Shown piece by piece: positions 8,960 to 16,904 of a stretch of 64,000 nt of DNA. Source of the DNA: Enterococcus mundtii (GTDB lineage: Bacteria; Bacillota; Bacilli; Lactobacillales; Enterococcaceae); NCBI RefSeq assembly GCF_002947535.1, contig NZ_PUAP01000015.1:1-64000 (forward strand), given 5' to 3'. The notes beneath the pieces are model-generated. The model saw only the letters and a list, made by a program, of their open reading frames with translations, ran no database searches and was not told the origin of the DNA. How positions within the stretch are numbered: position 1 is the first letter of the stretch; every line of letters begins with the position of its first letter. Position numbers and translations under genes: made by a program.

Positions 8960-10027
8960 TCACTCCTTCTCATTACTCTTATTCGGTTGCTCTTTTTTTC
9001 TTTTATGGATTAGGTAAAGAATTATTCCAAGCAATAAAACAAGTAACATGATTGAACCAATCATCCACCAATTAATACTCGTATCGATCATAACATCTGC
9101 TCGATTCAATGCTCGTGCTTCATCCGCTTCGATCGCAAAGGTTCTTTCCCATTGCCATTCATCTTCCCCAGAACGTGCCGTCATTTTCAATACGTAGTCA
9201 CCACTGCGAAAACGATCACCTTCCAAAGAAATCGGGAAATTAAAATTGGAATTTGGTGCCATTTGCATCTGTTCTTGACTGGCTTGGTATAGAATCTCTT
9301 CTTCGCCCACTTTTTGAACCGTAGCTTCGACTTCTAAGCGATTCACGAAGGTCGGGGTGAAGTTTTGTAGATTCGCACTGATCACATTGCGATAGTTGAG
9401 TTGGTCAGCAAAAACATCTAACAACTCTAAATCCGGTTGTACAGCATCTTGTTTGTTGCTCACAACCACACCGATGATATACGCAAAATCATTTTGGATG
9501 GCGACACCTTCTTCATTACTCGTTTCTTCTGTTCCTTCTTCTTTGACTTCTGACACCCGTAATCCACCCGCTAATAATCCTTCAAATTCTTCTGTAGGCA
9601 TGTTCAAGTCAAGCGTAACGGTCTTTGTTTCATTTCCAGCAAGCTCAATAATTTCTGGTTGTTCAATCAACTCAGCCAGCGAATGTTTGAGCGTTGGATC
9701 TTCTTCTTCCGCATCTTGTCCGTATTCCACGACCCCCATCACGTTGGTATAAGCAGTATGTGGCGTGATTTTGATTTTTTTGGCTTCTGCGTTTGCGTTT
9801 TGTAGTTTCAACGTTAGCTTTTCTGTCGTGTCTGGTGCAAGATTTAATTGAAAATAACGATCATTTCCTGATTTTTGATTTTCTGAGAACTCAGGCGTTA
9901 CATAAAAATTCAACGTTCCTTCTTCCGCTCCAACCAACATGGGAGCCATCAGGCTGACAATCATGACGAGTAATACGATCCCCACTTGTTGGATTTTATT
10001 TTTTCGATATGTACTTGTCTTTTTCAT
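8960..10027 (-). CDS. DUF916/DUF3324 WxL-interacting membrane protein
   Basis: A 355-aa protein from ATG 10027 (MKKTSTYRK), with AAAGGGG seven bases upstream. Signal peptide to about residue 34, DUF916-type Ig-like domain (about 38-160), DUF3324 region (about 170-310), one membrane helix (about 325-345) and a Lys-rich cytoplasmic tail. Family members bind WxL proteins on the cell surface and tether them to the membrane. It sits between two WxL genes. Its TGA stop (8960-8962) overlaps the translation start region of the giant WxL gene, which suggests coupling. Confidence 0.88.
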   Translation of the reverse strand: MKKTSTYRKNKIQQVGIVLLVMIVSLMAPMLVGAEEGTLNFYVTPEFSENQKSGNDRYFQLNLAPDTTEKLTLKLQNANAEAKKIKITPHTAYTNVMGVVEYGQDAEEEDPTLKHSLAELIEQPEIIELAGNETKTVTLDLNMPTEEFEGLLAGGLRVSEVKEEGTEETSNEEGVAIQNDFAYIIGVVVSNKQDAVQPDLELLDVFADQLNYRNVISANLQNFTPTFVNRLEVEATVQKVGEEEILYQASQEQMQMAPNSNFNFPISLEGDRFRSGDYVLKMTARSGEDEWQWERTFAIEADEARALNRADVMIDTSINWWMIGSIMLLVLLLGIILYLIHKRKKEQPNKSNEKE

Positions 10028-10051
10028 AAACTTACCCCTTTCTTTAAAGGA

Positions 10052-10079
10052 GGTAGCGCTACAAAATTGTAACGCTACC
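10052..10079 (-). promoter_or_regulatory. Intra-operon stem-loop between WxL and DUF916 genes
   Basis: GGTAGCG (10052-10058) pairs with CGCTACC (10073-10079), with further pairing TACAA/TTGTA inside. The T-tract after it is weak. It lies between the small WxL gene and its downstream partner, and could stabilise the upstream mRNA or partly terminate transcription. Confidence 0.5.
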
Positions 10080-10156
10080 ACATTCACTTCTATAAACTAA
10101 AATCGGTTGCTTCTTAATGATTATGATTCGTTATGTTACTCATATTTTTTATCTTG

Positions 10157-10969
10157 TTAATTTACACCACTAACATCAGGTGTATTGGATAATTCCCAAG
10201 TTAGTGTTGATTTGTATTGAGTCGCATCTTTTGCTGTAGAACCCGGAACAAATAATTGGATCGCATTGTTGGTTACCACATCAACCTCATCGTTCGCCTC
10301 TTGTGCATCCAAGTCTGCTTGATTTCCCCAAACGACTGAAGATACACCTGCACCTTTATCTTTTTCTGCTTTCATCACTGACACAGCAGAAGCATTTGGC
10401 AACAATTTCAATTCGCTCGCATGAGCCGCTGGGGCATTCTCAGGCGTACTTCCTTCATACTGGATTCTTGGATCCAACAATGAAATTTCTGCACCGAGCA
10501 ATGTATCATTTGTTGTATTCGTTGCTTTAAAGTCGGTCATGCGTACTTGCAGATTCCAACCAGCATTCGTTCCACGGACATCTTGTACTTGCGCAAAACT
10601 GACATACGGAACTTTGTTTTCTTCACCAGTTGTCCCCTTTTTTTGTTGTTTTTCTGCAACCATATTGTATGTTCGATCTTGATTTGAAATGACTTGTGAA
10701 CCGAAATCCATGGTGACAGCTTTCATGATCGATAAAGGTCCTGTTGTTCCCGGTACTTCTGGCTCAATCTCGACATCTGGTTCTTTTACTGGCGGAACAA
10801 CGACTAGCTCTTCATCTTCATTTGGTGTAAATTCAATCGTTCCATTAGTTGTTACATTACGTACTTCTTTTGATGTTTCTGTGGAACCATCTTCTGCAAA
10901 TACAGTCATACCTCCGGCAAACACTGTTGATGATAAGGCTGCAATTGTTGCTAATCTAACTAATTTCAT
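10157..10969 (-). CDS. WxL-domain surface protein
   Basis: A 270-aa secreted protein: signal peptide (1-25), the post-signal motif EVRNVTTNGTIEFT, a Pro/Glu/Val-rich linker (about 50-70), then a WxL domain filling the rest. The two WxL motifs are GWNL and TWELSNTP at the extreme C-terminus. It is the usual small abundant WxL protein of such loci, attached non-covalently to the wall. Start ATG 10969 has a moderate TAGGA site. It follows the LPXTG gene by 18 bases and precedes the DUF916 gene. Confidence 0.9.
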   Translation of the reverse strand: MKLVRLATIAALSSTVFAGGMTVFAEDGSTETSKEVRNVTTNGTIEFTPNEDEELVVVPPVKEPDVEIEPEVPGTTGPLSIMKAVTMDFGSQVISNQDRTYNMVAEKQQKKGTTGEENKVPYVSFAQVQDVRGTNAGWNLQVRMTDFKATNTTNDTLLGAEISLLDPRIQYEGSTPENAPAAHASELKLLPNASAVSVMKAEKDKGAGVSSVVWGNQADLDAQEANDEVDVVTNNAIQLFVPGSTAKDATQYKSTLTWELSNTPDVSGVN

Positions 10970-10987
10970 TTATACACGTCCTACTTT

Positions 10988-11341
10988 CTATGATTGTTTT
11001 TTCTTTTTGTGTTTCCAAAACCAAAAACTAAGTGTCACTATCACAAGAAAAACCCCTAAAATTATCCAACTACTCATTTGTTGTGCATTCGTTTTTGGTA
11101 ATCTTCTGTGACTGGCATCTCTCTCCTCTGACGGTTGTTGAGCGATTTCTTTCGGGAAGTCTGGTTTGATTTCACCTTCTGGAGCTGGTACTGGATCTCC
11201 AGGCATTTCATACACTCCTGTAAAACCGACTGTCCCCTCTGTTTCAACCGATCGAACCTCTGTCCCATATACAACCAAGGGTGTATAACATTGAATAAGT
11301 AACATACTCAGGCTTAGTATGTATTTTTTTTTACGATTCAT
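10988..11341 (-). CDS. Small LPXTG wall-anchored protein of WxL locus 1
   Basis: A 117-aa protein with signal peptide (1-26), mature start TEVRSVETEGTVGFT, a Pro-rich middle, the sorting signal LPKTN near residue 81, a hydrophobic helix and the basic tail KHKKKK. Sortase A would link it to peptidoglycan. Mini-LPXTG proteins are standard members of WxL gene clusters. Start ATG 11341 follows AGGAGGAGGG. It is first in the operon. Its post-signal motif resembles that of the next WxL protein. Confidence 0.85.
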   Translation of the reverse strand: MNRKKKYILSLSMLLIQCYTPLVVYGTEVRSVETEGTVGFTGVYEMPGDPVPAPEGEIKPDFPKEIAQQPSEERDASHRRLPKTNAQQMSSWIILGVFLVIVTLSFWFWKHKKKKQS

Positions 11342-11511
11342 TTCCCTCCTCCTATAACCTTTCTTACATAAGAGTAATTATCATTACTTTCTGCATAAAT
11401 AAGATTAACGTAGCGCAAAAAGAAAAGAAATTCATATTTTTCACTAACTAGTGAAGTGGCTTGTTCCCACTTTCACTATGTGACTTTGATAGATTCGCTC
11501 TTTTATTTGCA

Positions 11512-11573
11512 CAACAAAAAATCGATGAAGAACCGCGGAGATCAGTTAATCTCTTTAGTTACTTCATCGATTA
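11512..11573 (-). terminator. Terminator of the locus-1 Mga-like gene
   Basis: AATCGATGAAG and CTTCATCGATT form the stem, followed on the minus strand by a T-run (TTTTTTGTTG). It lies just after the regulator stop codon. Confidence 0.75.
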
Positions 11574-11589
11574 ATGTCGTTTTTGCTTC

Positions 11590-13068
11590 TTACAGCATAC
11601 TATTGAGTAAAGGATTCAACTGAGTAAAAATGTTGACCCAATCATTTCTATTAGGGACTCGATTGATCAACAAATAGTCCTTGTTCAACTGGTAATCCAA
11701 TAAATAAGGATGATAATTCGTTACGATCAAATCAACATGCTCAACGTTCAAACGTTCTTCTGTCAATTCATGTAACGGAACAAACAGCACATGATGCTGC
11801 TTCGATAACAGTTGATTGGCTTGGACTTTGATCAACTGAACGAGTAAATGATTACCTTCCAAAAGAAACAACACTGTTTTCTTGCGTGAATAATAAGAGA
11901 ACAAGATTTCTGTATACATCGTTAAACTTGCTATGATATCTTCTAAATATTTCTCTGAGAAAGACAGAAATGGTTGATTTTTTTGAATAAATTGTCGATT
12001 TTTCTCATAGGCTAAACCATAGAGATCTTTGATGATAATAATTTCTTCACTTAATAATTTATTCAGTATTGGTGCCATTTCATTATTGATTTTCCTCCCC
12101 AGAAAAAAGGCAGAAAGAAAGGTGGATAATATAGGATTAGTCTTCCGGTCGATGTTGAATAATTGGAAGTAAGATTCAATCACTGGATCTATTTCAGGCC
12201 ACTGATTATACTTCTCCAAAAAGACAGTCTCTTGCTCGATATGATCAATTGTTCGTTTGCTGATTATGATCAAAAAAAGCCAAATGATTTCATCTTGATG
12301 GATCGAAATACCATACTCTTTTTTGATCAGTGGAATCAATTCGGACATCAATAAAAAATCTGTCTCATTGCTAAAATCGATCTCTTTTATCCTACGAGGT
12401 AAAGAGATGATATGCCCATTCTTGTTTCTGATCATCGTGATATACAAACAGTAATAAAATCCTGTGACCATGATCCCTGTACCTATCTCATACTTACCAA
12501 GACGCTCACCTAACTTATCCAAAAACATTTGGTGGATACTTTCCGGGGGATAGACCGTATACGGTGTTGGCTCTCCTTCATAAAAAAAATCAAAAAAAAA
12601 CTTGCGGATATTTCCTTCTTTTCCCACAAGGTCCACTGGTTTTAAGCTAAGTGAAAGCTGATATTCTTTTAAAACCTCTTTGATTTGAGCGACTGATCGT
12701 AGCATCGTACTTTCTGAATAATTATAGCGATCAGCTAATTCTCCGACAGATACTAGCTCTCCATAAAAAATGTCACTGATAATTTCAAACCAAATCTCCG
12801 ATTGTAACAATGCTTCTTTGTCTTCATGGTACAGTCGTCGATTTTTTTCTTTAAAAAAATAGCCAGTTGTATTTGACTCAAAAATCGCACTCTCTTCAAA
12901 GTAATTTTTCAGTTCACTGACATCTTTTAGTATCGTACGCTTAGAAACACCAAGTTGTTGTGACAATCCGACAATCGTAAACATATTCTGTTGTTCGATC
13001 ACATTTAAAATCCGCATCCACCTTTCTGTAATCGTATTTGTAATAAATTTTAACTGTAAATCTCGCAT
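11590..13068 (-). CDS. Mga-family transcriptional regulator
   Basis: A 492-aa regulator. The N-terminal winged helix (about 28-60) contains FTIVGLSQQLGVSKRTILKDVSEL, and a second helix-turn-helix lies at about 85-115 (VGELADRYNYSESTMLRSV). A PRD-like middle and an EIIB-like C-terminus (LLEGNHLLVQLI onward) follow. This is the layout of Mga and related virulence regulators, whose activity can respond to sugar PTS phosphorylation. It starts at ATG after AAGAGGTG. It has its own terminator and lies directly upstream of WxL locus 1 on the same strand, so it probably controls that locus. Confidence 0.8.
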   Translation of the reverse strand: MRDLQLKFITNTITERWMRILNVIEQQNMFTIVGLSQQLGVSKRTILKDVSELKNYFEESAIFESNTTGYFFKEKNRRLYHEDKEALLQSEIWFEIISDIFYGELVSVGELADRYNYSESTMLRSVAQIKEVLKEYQLSLSLKPVDLVGKEGNIRKFFFDFFYEGEPTPYTVYPPESIHQMFLDKLGERLGKYEIGTGIMVTGFYYCLYITMIRNKNGHIISLPRRIKEIDFSNETDFLLMSELIPLIKKEYGISIHQDEIIWLFLIIISKRTIDHIEQETVFLEKYNQWPEIDPVIESYFQLFNIDRKTNPILSTFLSAFFLGRKINNEMAPILNKLLSEEIIIIKDLYGLAYEKNRQFIQKNQPFLSFSEKYLEDIIASLTMYTEILFSYYSRKKTVLFLLEGNHLLVQLIKVQANQLLSKQHHVLFVPLHELTEERLNVEHVDLIVTNYHPYLLDYQLNKDYLLINRVPNRNDWVNIFTQLNPLLNSML

Positions 13069-13212
13069 TTTTCACACCTCTTTTGCTTTTTATATCTATT
13101 CTTAAAAAAAATAGATTGTAAACATGTATATCAAAAAATATGTGAAAATACTAATAATAAATAAGTGAATAAACTGAAAAATAACATGCTTATGATGACT
13201 TTACATAACAAG

Positions 13213-13241
13213 TTGACGAGTTCAAACATATTGTTTTATAC
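13213..13241 (+). promoter_or_regulatory. arsR-type gene promoter with operator in spacer
   Basis: TTGACG (13213-13218), a 17-base spacer and TTATAC (13236-13241). The spacer contains AGTTCAAACATAT (13219-13231), which recurs with one change, at the same place, in the aldehyde dehydrogenase promoter. Confidence 0.65.
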
Positions 13242-13269
13242 TTGCATTAACAAATTGAAGGAGGTCACT

Positions 13270-13566
13270 ATGCGAGAAACATTTTTAGCGTTATTACGCG
13301 ATTCCACGCCTCTATTTACGACATTACAAGAAGAAAATCGTCAAGAAATCGTTAGTTTGCTAGTAGAAAAAGGTGGTTTAAGTGTGACAGAAATCACAGA
13401 AGAAATGTCTATTTCTCGCCCCGCTATTTCTCATCATTTAAAGTTGCTTTTACAAGCAGGGATTGTGTATGTCGAAAAACGTGGCAAAGAGCGGATCTAT
13501 TATTTAGATGTTGCTTGTATCAAACGTAACTTGAAAGGATTTATGCAACTATTAGAAAAAATATAA
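13270..13566 (+). CDS. ArsR-family repressor
   Basis: A 98-aa winged-helix protein starting at ATG 13270 behind GGAGG; a longer in-frame start at 13165 has no site. Helix-turn-helix at about 35-60 (LSVTEITEEMSISRPAISHHLKLL), then the beta wing VEKRGKERIYYLD. There is no Cys-rich metal motif of the ArsR/SmtB sensors (one Cys, in the last helix), so it may sense something other than metal. Followed by a short terminator and then an aldehyde dehydrogenase gene with its own promoter. Matching motifs in both promoters suggest that it controls both genes. Confidence 0.85.
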   Translation: MRETFLALLRDSTPLFTTLQEENRQEIVSLLVEKGGLSVTEITEEMSISRPAISHHLKLLLQAGIVYVEKRGKERIYYLDVACIKRNLKGFMQLLEKI

Positions 13567-13588
13567 AAAGGCTTCGGCCTTTCTTTTT
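13567..13588 (+). terminator. Short terminator after arsR-type gene
   Basis: AAAGGC-TTCG-GCCTTT with a TTCTTTTT tail. The short stem may allow some read-through into the aldehyde dehydrogenase gene. Confidence 0.65.
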
Positions 13589-13599
13589 AAATAAATAGG

Positions 13600-13628
13600 T
13601 TCATAAGTTCGAACATATAAATATATTA
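13600..13628 (+). promoter_or_regulatory. aldH promoter with operator in spacer
   Basis: TTCATA (13600-13605), then AGTTCGAACATAT (13606-13618) and an AT-rich -10 (TATATT or ATATTA, 13622-13628). The 13-mer occupies the same place after the -35 as in the arsR-type promoter. GTTCGAAC is a perfect 8-bp palindrome. Confidence 0.55.
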
Positions 13629-13642
13629 AAAGGAGAAAATGG

Positions 13643-15013
13643 ATGATCAACCAACTTTTACAGGACCAACAACACTTTTTTGAAACAGGACAAACAAAAT
13701 CGGTCGACTTTCGTTTGGCGCAATTAGCAAAATTGAAACAAGGGATGAGAGAAATCGAGATTGAATTGACACAAGCTTTGTTCAAAGATCTGCGAAAACC
13801 AGCACATGAAGCATACGTGACTGAAATTGGGGTCGTCTATCAAAGCATTTCTATGATGATCAAAAAATTGAAGAAATACGCCAAACGTCAACCCGTTCAT
13901 ACACCGATCTATATGTGGGGAAAAAGCTATCTGGATTATGAGCCTTACGGACAAGTTTTGATCATCGCACCTTTCAATTACCCTTTTCATTTAGCTATTG
14001 AACCACTGATTGGGGCGATTGCTGCGGGGAATACGGTTATCTTGAAGCCCAGTGAATTAGCGCCTAATGTGTCCAACGTTTTGACAAAGCTGGTCCGTTC
14101 GATTTTTCCCAAAGAATACATCACCACTGTTGAAGGTGGTGTGCAGGTAACGACTGAATTACTTGCACAACGCTTCGACTATATTTTCTTCACTGGTAGC
14201 GTTCCTGTTGGGAAGATTGTGATGCAAGCTGCTGCCAAACACTTGACTCCTGTCACTTTAGAATTAGGCGGAAAAAGTCCCGCAGTCGTGGATGATACCG
14301 CAAATCTAAAAGTAGCAGCAAAGCGCATCGTTTGGGGAAAATTGCAGAACAACGGACAAACTTGTATTGCACCAGATTATGTTTTAGTATCCCGCAAGCG
14401 AAAAGAAGCATTGATCAAAGAAATGATTATTGCTATCAAAGAATTTTATGGTTCTGATATCAGAAATAACACCGATTATGGTCGGATCATCAATGATCGG
14501 CATTTTATGCGACTCAACAAGTTGTTGGAAACGGATCAGTCATTCGTGGTCGCTGGTGGTGAAACGAATCGGGAGGACTTATTCATTGAACCGACTTTGA
14601 TCGATCTCCCTTCCCATGAAGCAGCAAGTATGCAAGAAGAAATCTTTGGTCCGATTTTACCAATCTTGTCATTCGATACGGTCACTGATGCAATCGCTCA
14701 AATCAAATACTATGACAAACCATTGGCATTGTATCTTTTTACAACCTCTACTATGAATAAAGAGAGAATCATGTCTGAGGTTTCATCAGGTAATGTCACC
14801 GTCAATGATGTCCTGAAGCATGTTGCAAACCATCATTTGCCTTTCGGTGGAGTTGGAGAATCTGGTATTGGCAACTATCATGGAAAGTATAGTTTCTTGA
14901 CCTTCTCTCATCAAAAAGGAGTGTATGAAAATAGAACGAAATTCAATGTTCCTGGCCTATTCCCACCTTATAATGAGCGTACATTGAAATTACTGAAGCG
15001 AATACTCAAATAG
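13643..15013 (+). CDS. aldH: Aldehyde dehydrogenase, AldH-like (diaponeurosporen-aldehyde)
   Basis: A 456-aa NAD(P)-dependent aldehyde dehydrogenase. FNYPF (111-115), LKPSE with K135, ELGGK with catalytic E207, and GQTC with nucleophile C241 are all present. C-terminal segments LPFGGVGESGIGNYHGKYSFLTFSH match the class-3-like family. It resembles S. aureus AldH (459 aa), which oxidises 4,4'-diaponeurosporenal to the acid in staphyloxanthin synthesis: APFNYPF, IEPLIGAIAAGNT and LELGGKSP all agree. In S. aureus that gene is far from crt; here it is about 10 kb from crtPQO. The start at 13643 has AGGAG seven bases upstream. A general fatty-aldehyde role remains possible. Confidence 0.8.
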   Translation: MINQLLQDQQHFFETGQTKSVDFRLAQLAKLKQGMREIEIELTQALFKDLRKPAHEAYVTEIGVVYQSISMMIKKLKKYAKRQPVHTPIYMWGKSYLDYEPYGQVLIIAPFNYPFHLAIEPLIGAIAAGNTVILKPSELAPNVSNVLTKLVRSIFPKEYITTVEGGVQVTTELLAQRFDYIFFTGSVPVGKIVMQAAAKHLTPVTLELGGKSPAVVDDTANLKVAAKRIVWGKLQNNGQTCIAPDYVLVSRKRKEALIKEMIIAIKEFYGSDIRNNTDYGRIINDRHFMRLNKLLETDQSFVVAGGETNREDLFIEPTLIDLPSHEAASMQEEIFGPILPILSFDTVTDAIAQIKYYDKPLALYLFTTSTMNKERIMSEVSSGNVTVNDVLKHVANHHLPFGGVGESGIGNYHGKYSFLTFSHQKGVYENRTKFNVPGLFPPYNERTLKLLKRILK

Positions 15014-15037
15014 AAATCCTATAGTTATAGAGCAAAC

Positions 15038-15080
15038 AAAAAGAGCAAGTAATGGCTATCTTCCATTCGCTTGCTCTTTT
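15038..15080 (+). terminator. aldH terminator
   Basis: AAAAGAGCAAG pairs with CTTGCTCTTTT, ending in T's, 25 bases after the stop. Confidence 0.8.
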
Positions 15081-15234
15081 ATGCTGTATTCTTAGGTTTA
15101 AAAAAGTGCCTTTTTCATCCGTCCGTTATCTCAACTTCAATAGGATACAACTTCTATAAATAAATCTTCCCCCAGAAGTATTATCTATCCCCTTCGATAA
15201 GATGACAGATTCATTGCTACACGTCAAACTAGTT

Positions 15235-15822
15235 TTATGGTGCTGGTACTACTGCTTGGAATTGTAAAACCATGTCAAATGTCGGTGTGATCACATCTGC
15301 AATATTTGAGTTAGGGATCGCTGTTCCTACAAATCCGAACTCTTTAGTAGGTGCTGTTCCACCTTCAGCTACATTCTTCGTTAATGACATGAAGGATGCT
15401 GGCGCACTTAGAGCTGATCCACTTGTAACAATTCGTACGTTGTCGGATTGATCTTCTACATCTAACTCTAACACACTTAAGCTAGATAAGTTAGTCGGGT
15501 TAGCTAAACTTGTGATATTGATATTTACATCCCAAGCCGAGTTGTTTGTAACACTGTAAACGGGTGATTGGACCTCTGTATGACCAGAAGCACCAGTTGT
15601 GAAGAAGACTGCTGATGTTGGTACAGTCACGTTGATCATTTCATCTGGATTTGTCGGTGGGTTGACCCCTGGATCAACGGTATTATCTAAACCAACACGT
15701 CCTGTAACTGGAATATTTCCATTTGGTTCTCCGTTAAAAGTTGTCGCAGCGACAGAAGATGCCCCTCCTAATAATGCTCCGATCATTGCCGCAGTTCCTA
15801 CTAATCTCATTTGCTTTTTCAT
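15235..15822 (-). CDS. Small secreted protein with WxL-substitute C-terminal domain
   Basis: A 195-aa secreted protein. Signal peptide (1-27), then IPVTGRVGLDNTV and a Pro-rich spacer. A domain of about 130 residues follows, opening VTVPTSAVFF and closing FDMVLQFQAVVPAP at the C-terminus. No WxL motif pair is present. The same domain ends the BspA-type protein of this operon (VRLPLSAVF ... FTMVLRFIPNP). It occupies the position of the small WxL protein in a WxL locus. I do not recognise the domain; wall attachment or complex assembly is inferred. Start ATG 15822 has AGAGGATG upstream. It lies 117 bases after the LPXTG gene, at the end of the operon. Confidence 0.8.
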   Translation of the reverse strand: MKKQMRLVGTAAMIGALLGGASSVAATTFNGEPNGNIPVTGRVGLDNTVDPGVNPPTNPDEMINVTVPTSAVFFTTGASGHTEVQSPVYSVTNNSAWDVNINITSLANPTNLSSLSVLELDVEDQSDNVRIVTSGSALSAPASFMSLTKNVAEGGTAPTKEFGFVGTAIPNSNIADVITPTFDMVLQFQAVVPAP

Positions 15823-15939
15823 TCTTTCATCCTCTTTCCTTTGATTTGTTTTATATCATGCGTCAAAAAACATCCTGCGCATAATGTAACAGCTTCTTAT
15901 TCATTGAATTGCTTGTTGTAGCTAATCCCGTATGTTGAA

Positions 15940-16305
15940 TTATTTTTTTATTGCATCACTATCACGCTTCGAAAAAAATAACAGGATACTTATCAGCATT
16001 AAAATAGCACCTACATATTTTATCCAATTAGATAAAATGCTACCTGTTTTTGGTAGATTTACTCCGGCTTTTAAAGGCCGAGACGTTCGATTAGGAAATC
16101 TTGACGTATCTACAACTAAAATATCCTTTTTATTTCCTTCATTTTCTGGCGTAACAGATTCTGCTGGTGGACTTTGATGACCGATTTTCCCTTCTACTCG
16201 TTTAAAAAAGGCTTGGTTTTCAGCACTATAAGCACTTTCTGCTAAGCTACCCCCCACAAATAATACAAACCCTACGACGATCAGAAGCTGTTTCATTATG
16301 CGCAT
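15940..16305 (-). CDS. Small LPXTG wall-anchored protein
   Basis: A 121-aa protein starting at ATG 16305 (MRIMKQLL) after AAGGAGGG. Signal peptide to about residue 24, mature motif FFKRVEGKIG, a Pro/Ser linker, the LPKTGS sorting signal, a hydrophobic helix and a charged tail. It resembles in plan the mini-LPXTG proteins of WxL loci and shares the V-x-G-x-(hydrophobic)-G motif after the signal peptide. It lies 38 bases after the membrane-anchored protein gene. Confidence 0.82.
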   Translation of the reverse strand: MRIMKQLLIVVGFVLFVGGSLAESAYSAENQAFFKRVEGKIGHQSPPAESVTPENEGNKKDILVVDTSRFPNRTSRPLKAGVNLPKTGSILSNWIKYVGAILMLISILLFFSKRDSDAIKK

Positions 16306-16343
16306 GATGATGTTTCCCTCCTTGTTAACCATTCATACAGTTC

Positions 16344-16847
16344 TCAATTTTGAACAATAATCGAGAGTTCTGCTTCTGTGATTCCTTGTCTCTCATTGGT
16401 CTCTGGATCATAAATATTGACGCGAGCAATCGCGACGTATTCCCCTTTCTCAAGTGGCTTATCCAACTTTGCTCCAACTATTTGTTGGTTTGGATGAATC
16501 GATCCTGATGAATAAATCACTTCATCACTATCTGCTAGTGTGATATCCACAGCAATTGGATAAACATTTGTTCCTGGGTTCACGATTTCGATCGATCCTG
16601 TTGCTTCGCCGTTTTCAAAAGTCGCTGTAGGTGCGATTTGTAACGTAAAATAATTGGCATCGGCAATTTCTTGGGCACGCTCTGCAATCTCGATGTCACT
16701 TGCATCTCTTAATCCTGGTAAGAGGTCTGCACTTACCATTGGTACTGGTTCCTCTGCTCTAGTTGAAAGGTATAAAAAGACGCCCCCGATGATCAAAAGA
16801 AACACCCCCAACACAATCCATTTCTTTTGATTATTTTTCTTTTCCAC
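16344..16847 (-). CDS. Membrane-anchored extracellular Ig-like protein, 167 aa
   Basis: I chose GTG 16847 as start because AAGGGGGAG lies just upstream; an ATG at 16892 has no ribosome site. A short basic N-terminus and one membrane helix (about 9-29) are followed by an extracellular part. That part has SADLLPGLRDASDIEIAERAQ and then a beta-rich segment (NYFTLQIAP ... GSIEIVNPG ... YPIAVDITLAD ... EGKGEY-type strands), like an Ig or fibronectin fold. It sits where a WxL locus would carry its DUF916/DUF3324 partner, so it may tether the secreted proteins of this operon. No family recognised. Confidence 0.72.
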   Translation of the reverse strand: MEKKNNQKKWIVLGVFLLIIGGVFLYLSTRAEEPVPMVSADLLPGLRDASDIEIAERAQEIADANYFTLQIAPTATFENGEATGSIEIVNPGTNVYPIAVDITLADSDEVIYSSGSIHPNQQIVGAKLDKPLEKGEYVAIARVNIYDPETNERQGITEAELSIIVQN

Positions 16848-16904
16848 TGACTCTCCCCCTTCCCTCCGGAAATCAATTGTTTTGTTTTTCATTTCTAAAT
16901 TACT

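Noticed and set aside
13165-13269. Longer N-terminus for the ArsR-type protein
   Set aside because: The extra 35 codons overlap the promoter and operator, and the start at 13270 has a strong GGAGG.
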